A stretch of DNA of 20,247 bases, taken from NCBI GenBank assembly GCA_910576985.1, contig CAJTLA010000027.1, positions 1-20,247 on the forward strand. Direction: 5' to 3'. The stretch is from an uncultured Bacilli bacterium (GTDB lineage Bacteria > Bacillota_I > Bacilli_A > RF39 > UBA660). Below are positions 5,967 through 14,804 of the stretch, in pieces. Within the stretch, counting starts at the first letter, position 1, and every line of letters starts with the position of its first letter. The notes under the pieces were generated by a model. That model had not been told where the DNA came from. It saw only the letters and a list, made by a program, of their open reading frames with translations, and ran no database searches. The position numbers were made by a program, and so were the translations under genes.

Positions 5967-8522
5967 ATGTTAGATAAAAAATATGATCATAAAAAAGTGG
6001 AAGAGAATAAATATGAAAATTGGAAAAATAAAGGATATTTTGAAAGTGGTGATTTGTCAAAGAAGCCATTTTGTATTGTCATTCCTCCTCCAAATGTAAC
6101 AGGAAAATTGCACTTAGGTCATGCTTGGGATACAACACTTCAAGATATTATGATTCGTTATAAGCGGATGGACGGATACGATGCTTTATGGCTTCCAGGT
6201 ATGGATCATGCAGGGATTGCAACACAAGCAAAAGTAGATAAGAAATTAAAAGAAATGGGTTATGTTCCTAGAAATATGGACCGTGAAGAATGGCTTAGAC
6301 ATGCTTGGGATTGGAAAGAGGAATATGCTGCAAATATTCATGAACAATGGTCTAAATTGGGTCTTAGTCTGGATTATAGTAAAGAACGTTTTACCTTAGA
6401 TGAGGGATTATCTCAAGCTGTTCGTCATGTGTTTGTGACCCTTTATAACAAAGGTCTTATTTACCGAGGAGAGCGAATTATTAATTGGGATCCTGAAGCG
6501 ATGACAGCGCTTTCTAATGAGGAAGTAATTTATAGGGATGAGCCTGGAGCTTTTTATCATTTAAAATATTATTTAGAAGATAAAAGTACTTATTTAGAAG
6601 TAGCAACGACTCGTCCAGAAACGTTGTTTGGAGATACTGCTGTAGCTGTAAATCCGAATGATGAGAGATATCAACATTTGATTGGGAAGAATGTCATTTT
6701 ACCACTTGTGGGGAAACTCATTCCTATTGTAGGTGATTCACATGCCGATCCAGAGTTTGGTACAGGTGTTGTAAAGATTACTCCTGCTCATGATCCAAAT
6801 GATTTTGAGGTTGGAAATCGTCATAATTTGGAGCGTGTTGTAGTGATGAATCCTGATGCTACAATGAATGAAAATGCTTTTCAATATGCTTCTATGGATC
6901 GTTTTGAATGTAGAAAGTTATTGTTAGAAGATTTAAAAAAAGAAGATTTGCTTATTCGAGTTGAGGAAATGGTACATAGTACTCCTCATAGTGAACGAAC
7001 AGATGCAATTGTGGAGCCATATTTATCAAAGCAGTGGTTTGTTAAAATGAGGCCACTTGCTGATCGTGTATTGGAAAATCAAAAAAATATAGATACTAAA
7101 GTAAATTTTGTTCCAGAACGTTATGAAAAAACAATGAATCATTGGATGGAAATTACTTATGATTGGTGTATTTCTAGACAACTTTGGTGGGGTCATAGAA
7201 TTCCTGCTTGGTATAAAGGGGATCAAGTTTTTGTTGGTTATGAGTCTCCTGGAGATGATTGGGTTCAAGATCCTGATGTGTTAGATACTTGGTTTTCTAG
7301 TGCTTTATGGCCATTTAGTACTTTAGGTTGGCCTACTGCTACGGAGGATTTTAAACGTTATTATCCAAATAATGTACTTGTAACTGGTTATGATATTATT
7401 CCATTTTGGGTAAATCGAATGACTTTTCAAGGTTTGGAGTTTACTGATAGAAGACCTTTTAAGGATTGTTTGATTCATGGATTGATTCGTGATAAAGAAG
7501 GCCGAAAGATGAGTAAGTCTCTTGGAAACGGGGTAGATCCAATGGAGGTTATTGAAAAATATGGGGCTGATTCATTACGTTTCTTTTTGACTACTTCAAC
7601 AGCTCCAGGTATGGATCTTAGATATGATGAAGAAAAAGTTGCTTCTACTTGGAATTTTATTAATAAGTTATGGAATGCGTCTCGATTTGTTTTAATGAAT
7701 GTAGAAGATTTAAAGGATACTGTGTTTGAGGTTTCTAAGCTATCTCTTTTTGATCGTTGGATTTTAAATAAATATGAACATTTAATAGAGAAGGTTAGAC
7801 ATCATATGGATCTCTATGAATTTCAGGTAGTGGGAACAGAAATCTATAATTTTGTGTGGAATGATTTTTGTGATTGGTATATTGAACTTTCAAAGATTGA
7901 TATGAATGAGACGACTAAAAAAGTATTGGTGACTGTTTTAGATGGGGTTTTAAAAATATTGCATCCATTTATGCCTTATGTGACAGAGGAAATTTATGGG
8001 AAAATTTTAAATCATGATGCTTCTATTATGATTAGTTCTTATCCTGTATTTTCTAATGATTATTGTTTTGATGATACTGAGGCTGTAGAAGAGATGATTA
8101 CACTTATTACAAAGGTTAGAAGAGTAAAATTAGAAAATAAGATTCCAAATGATTTTTACTTTGTTTATCAAGATGATTCTTTGAAATTGGTAGAATCTGT
8201 TTTAAAAAGGTTATTAAAAATAGAAGAAAGCCATTTTGTGGAAAAGAATTCTATAGATTTGTCTCATTTAAAAGAAGTTTCTATTGTTTATTTTGGTCAT
8301 ACAGTTTCTCTTTTCTATGATGGTAGTATGAATGAACAAGAAGAATTGGAGAAGCAGAGGAAAGAAATTGAACGGTTAGAGGCTTCTATTGAGAGAAGAA
8401 AGAAATTGTTATCTAATACTGGTTATGTATCTAAAGCTCCTATTCATATTGTAGAAAAGGAAAGACAAGATTTACAAAAAGAAGAACAGGAACTTCGTTT
8501 ATTAAAGGGAGGAAACATGTAG
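5967..8522 (+). CDS. valS: Valyl-tRNA synthetase
   Basis: A 851-residue class Ia synthetase that charges tRNA-Val. The ATG at 5967 is preferred because AAAGGA (5952-5957) lies at normal spacing, whereas the in-frame TTG at 5949 is inside the attenuator T-run. Motifs read directly: HLGH (HIGH) at residues 49-52 after PPPNVTGKL; the editing (CP1) domain with ATTRPETLFGDTAVAVNP; the catalytic-core segment SKQWFVKM; KMSKS at 514-518; then a helical anticodon-binding domain and a C-terminal coiled coil (about 790-851, rich in Glu/Lys/Arg) that contacts the tRNA arm. It is slightly shorter than the usual 880-950 residues but lacks nothing essential that I can see. It is expressed alone under T-box control, and its stop codon overlaps the terminator. 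Confidence 0.98.
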   Translation: MLDKKYDHKKVEENKYENWKNKGYFESGDLSKKPFCIVIPPPNVTGKLHLGHAWDTTLQDIMIRYKRMDGYDALWLPGMDHAGIATQAKVDKKLKEMGYVPRNMDREEWLRHAWDWKEEYAANIHEQWSKLGLSLDYSKERFTLDEGLSQAVRHVFVTLYNKGLIYRGERIINWDPEAMTALSNEEVIYRDEPGAFYHLKYYLEDKSTYLEVATTRPETLFGDTAVAVNPNDERYQHLIGKNVILPLVGKLIPIVGDSHADPEFGTGVVKITPAHDPNDFEVGNRHNLERVVVMNPDATMNENAFQYASMDRFECRKLLLEDLKKEDLLIRVEEMVHSTPHSERTDAIVEPYLSKQWFVKMRPLADRVLENQKNIDTKVNFVPERYEKTMNHWMEITYDWCISRQLWWGHRIPAWYKGDQVFVGYESPGDDWVQDPDVLDTWFSSALWPFSTLGWPTATEDFKRYYPNNVLVTGYDIIPFWVNRMTFQGLEFTDRRPFKDCLIHGLIRDKEGRKMSKSLGNGVDPMEVIEKYGADSLRFFLTTSTAPGMDLRYDEEKVASTWNFINKLWNASRFVLMNVEDLKDTVFEVSKLSLFDRWILNKYEHLIEKVRHHMDLYEFQVVGTEIYNFVWNDFCDWYIELSKIDMNETTKKVLVTVLDGVLKILHPFMPYVTEEIYGKILNHDASIMISSYPVFSNDYCFDDTEAVEEMITLITKVRRVKLENKIPNDFYFVYQDDSLKLVESVLKRLLKIEESHFVEKNSIDLSHLKEVSIVYFGHTVSLFYDGSMNEQEELEKQRKEIERLEASIERRKKLLSNTGYVSKAPIHIVEKERQDLQKEEQELRLLKGGNM

Positions 8523-8545
8523 TTAGAAAAGCTATGTGTTTTTTT
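8513..8545 (+). terminator. Terminator overlapping the end of valS
   Basis: ACATGTAG (8515-8522, the last valS codons including TAG) pairs with CTATGTGT (8532-8539), with two G-U pairs, around a nine-base loop. The stem can extend into flanking A and T, and a T-run reaches 8545. Confidence 0.75.
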
Positions 8546-8597
8546 AGGAGTACTTTTTGTTATTTTGGCATAAAATAGGATAGTCAATATTTGGAGA

Positions 8598-8626
8598 TTG
8601 AGTTTTTTGACAAAATGTGATAAAAT
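8598..8626 (+). promoter_or_regulatory. Promoter of the M60 peptidase-cohesin operon
   Basis: TTGAGT (8598-8603), a 17-base spacer and an extended -10 TG-A-TAAAAT (8618-8626) put the start near 8633. The Shine-Dalgarno GGAGTG (8643-8648) precedes ATG 8654. Confidence 0.6.
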
Positions 8627-8653
8627 TTTTGTAAGATAGATTGGAGTGAATAT

Positions 8654-11600
8654 ATGAAAAAGAAGTTTGTTAGTTGGTTTTTATGCTTTTGCGTTATGTT
8701 TCATTATTTAGCGCCTTCTTGTATTGTATTTGCTGAAGAGTTTGACTTAACAGGAAGCACAAAAGAAACCATAGAAAAGGAGAGAATTGTTCATTCTGAA
8801 AAAGTAGATGCAAAGGGAAATCTGGAAATTGATTTAAAATTTGTTCTGCCAATTCAGAATACTGAAAATTCCAATATTGGTTTTTCTTTGAAAGATGAAT
8901 CAGGATCAATCGTAACTATTGATTTAAATGGAATATCAGGAACAAAAACGAGTTCTTATCCGTTTGGAAATGAAACAATAGAGGTTTCAATTCGTAAATT
9001 GGATGAAAATGGGTTACCATTAACTGGAACAAGTGATGTCGATGTTATTGTTTACTATGGAATTACTCTTTATGGGTTACATAGAGGTACTTATACTTTA
9101 GAGCTTTTTGGGGATGGGTATAAGACTTATAAGAGCAATATTACATTAGATGATTATTCAAAACGTATTAGTTTATCGAATGAAACAGGAATGTTTGAAG
9201 TAGGTGATGTGAACCGTGATGGGAAAATCAATCAACTTGATATTGATGATATGATTTCACATTTTGATTCTAATTTAAAGCAATATGATTTAAATCGTGA
9301 TGGGAAATTGGATGTTGCAGATTTGAATTATATTACTGCAATATTGAGTGGGAAAAAGGAAACTGTTTCAATCGTAAATACGAGTGCTATATTGGATGAA
9401 ACAAAAGTCCAAATGGTAGGAGGAACAGGAACTTTATCTGATATCTTAACTGAAGATGGAAGTGTGAAGATAGAACCTTTAAATGGAGGAGATATCTCAG
9501 AGTCTAATCCAGCTTTATTAGAACTTAATTTTACAAATAGTGTAGAAGCAAAGGAATTACGTTTGGAAACTGGAATGGATAATGTTCCACAAAAGACGTT
9601 AATTGTTGTGACTGATGAAAATGGAAAAGAATATGTATTTGAAAATCAATTTTCTTTATCTGAACATGTTGCAACTTTTACGGATAAGGCGAATCCAAAT
9701 ACAATTGTAATTGATTTAAAAGGTCAAATTGCAATCAAAAAAGTAACCATTAAAATTACTGATACTTCTAGTAAAAATTTAGCAGAAATTGCCAAAGTAG
9801 AATTTTTAAATAATGTGTATGAGGAAGTACCTACTCCTAAAATTGACAAACCATCAAATTTAAAAGCTACGATTGGAAGTGAGGAAGCAACAGTTACTTA
9901 TAGTCGAGTACCAAATGTTACTGGATATGAAATTTTAGTAAAACAAATGAATGGGGATCAAGTTGTTAAAAATACGATTTATCAAACAACATATGAAGAA
10001 TTTTCTATTAGTGGATTAGAGAATTATACAACTTATCGTGTGAGTGTTCAGGCAGTGAATCAAGAATGGAGAAGTGGTTGGAGTGATGAAATATTAGTGA
10101 CTCCAGAACCAAATCGTTTGCCACCATCTGTAGATATGGTTGTTTTAACACCTGTTTATGCTGGATTTAATATTAGCTATAAAAAGATGGATGATACTTT
10201 GACTTATAATATTTATTATAGAGAAAAAGGAACTACTGAATATCAAAAAATATCTACTATTACTGGAACTACTTATCAATTAAGAGAATTAAAACCGAAT
10301 AAGGAGTATGAAATTCAGGTAAGTGGTAATAATCATTTGGGTGAAGGTGCGAAATCAAGTATGGTAGTTGGTAAGACGAAAGATTATACAATGCCAGATA
10401 CTTATAATTATGGACTTATTAATCGTCCAAATGGTACTGAAGTTACTGATCATATTCAATCGGTTACATTAAAGATTGGGAAAAATTATCCAGAAACTGA
10501 TTTATTTGCGTTAGTAGATCATGATTATGAAAGTTATTGGCAAGCAGATACTTGGGATACTGGAGGATATAATACAAATAGTAATGTAGGAATTGTTGTT
10601 GAATTTGATGATATGTATGAACTAACACATATGTTTTTAGTCCCAAAAGAGGATACAGCTTCCTTCTTCTATGTAAAAGTATACTATGATGAGAATGGAA
10701 CTGAGAAAAATGTTGGTGCATCGATTGTAAGTGCAACGAGTCCTAATGGTCAAAAGTATTATAAAGTACAACTTTCTACAAAAGTGAATACAAATAAAAT
10801 TAGACTTTGTTTGGCTAATTATACAGCAAGTGGAAATAATGCTTTGAGAGAAATAAAATTTTATGAGTATAATCCATTAGAAGATGATGTAGCTGCGTTA
10901 TTTAAGGATGATTTAAGAGTAGAATTACAAGATGGGGTAACTGAAGATATGATTGCTTCCTTAGAGAATCGTGTGAATACAAAAGAAGAAGTGAGCGGTG
11001 AATATCATCCAAATCGTAGTGTGATTTTAAATGATTTAGAATATGCTAGAAAAATATTAAATGATACTGCGATTCGCGATGTTATGATTGTGGATCAAAC
11101 GATTAGTAATAATAAGAATGGTCATGTTGGATTTGCTATGAGTATTAGTGATTATCAACCTTTGGGGGTAGCAGTTCGTCCTGGAGAAAAGTTAACAGTT
11201 TATGTTGGAACCAATAATAAAGTGTTACCACAAGTTGTTTTTACACAACATTATGCTGAAGCGAATGTTTGGACTCAAACTGTGAATTTGAAAAAGGGCC
11301 AAAATGTTATTGAGGTTCCAAAAATTGGTTCTATGGCAGATGAACGTGGTGGATCTGTTTATATTCGTTATCCAAGTGCGACAGAAGGATCAGAAATTAA
11401 GATTCGTGTGAGTGGGGGAACAAAAATTCCTGTGTTGGATCTTCATAATGTGACTGATGAAGCAACTAAAAAAGCGTTGATTAAAACTTATGTTGAGGAA
11501 TTAGAAGATTATACAAGTAAGTTGGGTTCTGTTTATCAAGAACAAAATTTGATTTTTAATGATCGAGTAAGTGTATTAAATGCTACTGAGATTGTTACTA

Positions 11601-13711
11601 GACAAGGCCTTTTGTCTGTTGCAGCAACTGCTACTAAAAATGCGATTGCTTCTGGTTTAACTACTATTGATGAGAAAGTAAATCGTGTGTTAGAATCAAC
11701 GAATGCTTTTGATGAAATGGTAGATATGTTTTATCGCCATAAGGGGCTATCTGAAAATCCTTCTGCTGTAAAAGATAGAGTGCCAGCAGCTAGAATTAAT
11801 ATCCGTTATATGCGTATGTTTGATGGTGCATTCATGTATGCAGGTGGGCTTCATGTTGGAATTGGATATGGTTCTATTGGTGGATTATTACAAGGAAAAA
11901 CTTTCCAAAATGGATCTTTTAATGGTTATTTTGGATGGGGAATTAGTCATGAAATTGGTCATCAGATTAATCAAGGAAGTTTGGCTTATGCAGAAGTGAC
12001 CAACAATGTATTTGCGTTACTTGCACAGACAGCAAATGATACTTCAAAATCAAGATTAGAAGTCAGCAATATTTATCCAAAAATTTATGAAAAGGTGACT
12101 TCAAATACTGTTGGAAAAGCAGGAAATGTTTTTGTTAGTTTAGGGATGTATTGGCAATTACATCTAGCTTATGATGATAACAAAACTTTTGAAGATCAAA
12201 ATTCTATTTATGCTCGTATTAATCATTTGGCAAGAACGTCTTCTTTAAAGGGAAGTAAAGATGATTTACTTGTTATGTATGCTAGTGAAGCAGCGGGAAA
12301 AAATTTAGTTCCTTTCTTTCAAAAATGGGGATTGGTTCCAAGTGCATCTGCAATAGAGTATGCGTCAAAGTTTCCAGAAGAAACAAGAGCAATTTGGTTT
12401 TTGAATGATGATGCTAGAAGGTATCGTTTAGATCAAGGGTCAGGAATGTCAAGTGGTACTGTAGTTCGTGCATCATTTAAAGAGACTGATAGTCAAAATA
12501 AACGTTTTACTTTAGAATTTAATGTTAATCAAGATGATACAAAAATTTTAGGTTATGAAATTATAAGGAATGGGGAGAGTATTGGATTTACTACGACCAA
12601 TAGTTTTACTGATCAAATTGGTGCAATGAACAATAGAGCTCTTACTTATTCTGTGATTGCATATGATTATTTGTTGAATGCAACAGAAGCTTATGTGTTG
12701 AATGAAGTTAAAGTTGCTCACGATGGAAGTATTAAGAAAGGTAATTTTACGATTGAATCTAATGTGAAGTCAGCAGATGATTTGGTAGATCATGAAGATG
12801 AATCGATGGATGAAAATGCGTTAAGTGTTCGAAATTTAATTGATGGAGATTCTAGTACGATTTTTCATGGAACTGAAAAAATTTCTACTTTAGTTTATAA
12901 TAATGGAAAAGTAGAGGAAAAGATTGATACTGGAAATGCTTATGTGATGATTCGTTTGAATAGTAAAATGTCACTTTCTGGTATTAAGTATCAGGCGGCT
13001 TTAGAAAATGGAAGTTTAATGACTGATACTGTTTCTAAATATAATATTTATGTCAGTAGTAATGGTGAACAGTGGACTTTGGCAAAAACAGGAACTTTTG
13101 ATTTGAATTCTGAAAATCGTTATACAGAGGTTGTTTATTTTGATAAAGAAGGTACTACTGGAGGAAATCAGTTATGGACTTATGATGAGGTTTCTTATGT
13201 GAAAATAGAGTCAGTAGGAAATAAGAAAGGCTTTAGTGGTGCGGAAATTGATTTGATTGCTCCTCCTGGAGATAATGTGGAGATGTCAAATGATACTGTA
13301 GGTGTATTAAAAGAGCCATTTGTTTATGATAAAGATCATGATCCGATTCCTGCAGGCTACGTTGTATTAAAGGGAAATTATCGCGGAAATCCAGCATTTA
13401 ATGCTATGCTATTGGTGGATGCGAATGATTCTAGTATTCAATATAGTGGAGAGAATTTCTTATTTGCAAGTTTAAATAGTGAAAATGATGCGAATGAGAT
13501 TGCTGATGGAATATGGTTTTATGTAGTAAGTAAGGAAGAATATGCTAAGATGGTAGGTAAGAGTGTTAGAGCAGAGTTATATCGTGTAAATGATGCGATT
13601 ACTTTGGAAGGACAACGTCTTACTAGTACTTCGTTAACTGTTTCTAATTTACCACAATATGAGAGTTTACCATTTATGGAAATTGTAGATACAACGAAAG
13701 GAACGAACTAA
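8654..13711 (+). CDS. Secreted dockerin-bearing M60-family (mucinase/enhancin-type) metallopeptidase
   Basis: 1685 residues. A Sec signal peptide (residues 1-27, VFA/EE) is followed by a beta-rich module (about 30-180). A dockerin follows with two complete EF-type loops, DVNRDGKINQLD (185-196) and DLNRDGKLDVAD (212-223). Then come a discoidin-like beta sandwich (about 240-390), two fibronectin-III-like domains (about 392-484 and 485-576), an F5/8-type-C/CBM32-like domain (about 586-736), a helical linker, and the M60 region from about 829. The zinc site is HEIGH at 1099-1103 with a downstream Glu1114, matching HExxH-x(n)-E. After it are a further Fn3-like unit (about 1254-1358), a second discoidin-like domain (about 1360-1536) and an unassigned C-terminal domain. 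M60 enzymes cleave O-glycosylated mucin-type proteins. There is no LPXTG motif and no C-terminal membrane helix, so attachment must come from elsewhere; the next gene is the obvious candidate. Confidence 0.92.
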   Translation: MKKKFVSWFLCFCVMFHYLAPSCIVFAEEFDLTGSTKETIEKERIVHSEKVDAKGNLEIDLKFVLPIQNTENSNIGFSLKDESGSIVTIDLNGISGTKTSSYPFGNETIEVSIRKLDENGLPLTGTSDVDVIVYYGITLYGLHRGTYTLELFGDGYKTYKSNITLDDYSKRISLSNETGMFEVGDVNRDGKINQLDIDDMISHFDSNLKQYDLNRDGKLDVADLNYITAILSGKKETVSIVNTSAILDETKVQMVGGTGTLSDILTEDGSVKIEPLNGGDISESNPALLELNFTNSVEAKELRLETGMDNVPQKTLIVVTDENGKEYVFENQFSLSEHVATFTDKANPNTIVIDLKGQIAIKKVTIKITDTSSKNLAEIAKVEFLNNVYEEVPTPKIDKPSNLKATIGSEEATVTYSRVPNVTGYEILVKQMNGDQVVKNTIYQTTYEEFSISGLENYTTYRVSVQAVNQEWRSGWSDEILVTPEPNRLPPSVDMVVLTPVYAGFNISYKKMDDTLTYNIYYREKGTTEYQKISTITGTTYQLRELKPNKEYEIQVSGNNHLGEGAKSSMVVGKTKDYTMPDTYNYGLINRPNGTEVTDHIQSVTLKIGKNYPETDLFALVDHDYESYWQADTWDTGGYNTNSNVGIVVEFDDMYELTHMFLVPKEDTASFFYVKVYYDENGTEKNVGASIVSATSPNGQKYYKVQLSTKVNTNKIRLCLANYTASGNNALREIKFYEYNPLEDDVAALFKDDLRVELQDGVTEDMIASLENRVNTKEEVSGEYHPNRSVILNDLEYARKILNDTAIRDVMIVDQTISNNKNGHVGFAMSISDYQPLGVAVRPGEKLTVYVGTNNKVLPQVVFTQHYAEANVWTQTVNLKKGQNVIEVPKIGSMADERGGSVYIRYPSATEGSEIKIRVSGGTKIPVLDLHNVTDEATKKALIKTYVEELEDYTSKLGSVYQEQNLIFNDRVSVLNATEIVTRQGLLSVAATATKNAIASGLTTIDEKVNRVLESTNAFDEMVDMFYRHKGLSENPSAVKDRVPAARINIRYMRMFDGAFMYAGGLHVGIGYGSIGGLLQGKTFQNGSFNGYFGWGISHEIGHQINQGSLAYAEVTNNVFALLAQTANDTSKSRLEVSNIYPKIYEKVTSNTVGKAGNVFVSLGMYWQLHLAYDDNKTFEDQNSIYARINHLARTSSLKGSKDDLLVMYASEAAGKNLVPFFQKWGLVPSASAIEYASKFPEETRAIWFLNDDARRYRLDQGSGMSSGTVVRASFKETDSQNKRFTLEFNVNQDDTKILGYEIIRNGESIGFTTTNSFTDQIGAMNNRALTYSVIAYDYLLNATEAYVLNEVKVAHDGSIKKGNFTIESNVKSADDLVDHEDESMDENALSVRNLIDGDSSTIFHGTEKISTLVYNNGKVEEKIDTGNAYVMIRLNSKMSLSGIKYQAALENGSLMTDTVSKYNIYVSSNGEQWTLAKTGTFDLNSENRYTEVVYFDKEGTTGGNQLWTYDEVSYVKIESVGNKKGFSGAEIDLIAPPGDNVEMSNDTVGVLKEPFVYDKDHDPIPAGYVVLKGNYRGNPAFNAMLLVDANDSSIQYSGENFLFASLNSENDANEIADGIWFYVVSKEEYAKMVGKSVRAELYRVNDAITLEGQRLTSTSLTVSNLPQYESLPFMEIVDTTKGTN

Positions 13712-13712
13712 T

Positions 13713-14567
13713 ATGAAAAGAATAATATGGGTTATTTTTGGTACAGTTTTATTCCTTTCTGGAATATCTCATATTGATGCGAAGACTGTAATTGAACCAA
13801 CTTCTAGTCAAGGTAATGTTGCTCTTAATTTGTCATTTGAAGAAGGGTATGTAGGTGGCATAGATCTTACTTTAAAGGTGAATGGTGCAGTATCATTATC
13901 TAAAGTGAATTGGAGTTCTGTGATTGCTTCTAATTATACAAAACATTATAGTTATGATGAATCAACTGGAACCTTGAGATTGATTGTTACTACTGGAAAT
14001 CAGAAACATAATTTGGTTGATAAAAAGGGAAATGTTGGACTTGGAACTTTAAGTTTTAAAAGTAATGGGAAAACAAATTATACAATTAGTGCTACAGCGC
14101 TTACGATTGTAGATGCAACTTATCAATCTATTGTGAAAAAGGATTTGGAGACAAAAAGCAATCAATTTGTGATAGATGGAAATGGTTCTAGTGGTGGAAG
14201 TACTGGAGGAAATAGTAATACAGATGAAAATACAAATGGAGACTATAGTCAGTCTAATAATCAGGTAAATACGAATGGTAGTTCAGATAAGGGATCTTCT
14301 AGTAATCAGGGATCTAATGGCTCAAATTCTGTTACTCAAGAAGATGGTCTTGAAGTAGATTCTGATGATAAGACTTCTGAAAATTCAGATTCTGTAAAAG
14401 ATGATGATAAGAATACAAGTAGTATTAAAAAGCCTGATGGAAATAAAAAGGAAGATAATTCAGAAGTTTCAAAAGAGGAATCTAAGAAGTTTCCATTTCG
14501 TATTGTTGGATTTGGTTTGATTGCATTTGTATTACTTATGTTAGTGATCAAGAAGATAAAACGTTAA
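13713..14567 (+). CDS. Membrane-anchored protein with probable cohesin domain
   Basis: 284 residues, starting one base after the peptidase stop; the ribosome-binding site AAAGGAA (13697-13703) is inside the end of that gene, so translation is probably coupled. A signal peptide (1-23, IDA/KT) leads to a roughly 125-residue beta domain (about 33-155) with cohesin-like features: alternating strands at VALNLSFEE and GIDLTLKVN, a YDESTGTLRLIV strand, and a LGTLSFKS strand followed by a hydrophobic closing strand. Residues about 157-258 are a low-complexity Ser/Asn/Gly/Asp/Lys linker, and residues 262-279 a transmembrane helix with a KKIKR tail facing the cytoplasm. No sortase motif is present. Next to a dockerin-bearing enzyme, the natural reading is a single-cohesin anchor that displays the protease on the membrane through a wall-spanning linker. 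The cohesin call is from fold pattern and context, not a diagnostic motif. Confidence 0.75.
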   Translation: MKRIIWVIFGTVLFLSGISHIDAKTVIEPTSSQGNVALNLSFEEGYVGGIDLTLKVNGAVSLSKVNWSSVIASNYTKHYSYDESTGTLRLIVTTGNQKHNLVDKKGNVGLGTLSFKSNGKTNYTISATALTIVDATYQSIVKKDLETKSNQFVIDGNGSSGGSTGGNSNTDENTNGDYSQSNNQVNTNGSSDKGSSSNQGSNGSNSVTQEDGLEVDSDDKTSENSDSVKDDDKNTSSIKKPDGNKKEDNSEVSKEESKKFPFRIVGFGLIAFVLLMLVIKKIKR

Positions 14568-14588
14568 AAAAGTATTATGTGGTAAAAG

Positions 14589-14626
14589 TAGACAAGTGAA
14601 AAAATGCACTAGTCTATTTTTTTTTT
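14589..14626 (+). terminator. Terminator of the M60 peptidase-cohesin operon
   Basis: TAGAC (14589-14593) pairs with GTCTA (14612-14616) and AGTG (14595-14598) with CACT (14607-14610), with one A-A mismatch between the two helices. A ten-T run follows. Confidence 0.85.
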
Positions 14627-14763
14627 ATTAATTTATTAGTGTATAAAGATTTATTTTAGGATTCTCTACAGGATATCAGTAGATGATAAAGAAATGTTTA
14701 CTATGAATTTAAGAATATTTGATTTTTCTCAAAATATAAATAAAATAGATTTATATCAACATT
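14627..14763. other. Intergenic spacer, nothing recognised
   Basis: 137 AT-rich bases between two convergent transcription units. I see no reading frame with a ribosome-binding site, no stable hairpin and no promoter pair. Confidence 0.6.
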
Positions 14764-14804
14764 AAAAAAAGAAGAAATTAAGCAATTGCTTTTTCTTCTT
14801 TTTT
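14764..14804 (-). terminator. Terminator of rnj, overlapping its stop codon
   Basis: On the plus strand AAAAAAAGAAGAAA (14764-14777) is complementary to TTTCTTCTTTTTT (14792-14804). Read on the minus strand this is a hairpin whose 5' arm is the last rnj codons, whose loop holds the stop codon (14778-14780) and whose 3' arm ends in seven T. It is nearly symmetric and could also stop plus-strand read-through. Confidence 0.75.

Noticed and set aside
8607..8612. Perfect TTGACA as a -35 box for the M60 operon
   Set aside because: No acceptable -10 lies 16-18 bases downstream (TGTAAG at 17). The TTGAGT/extended TAAAAT pair fits better.
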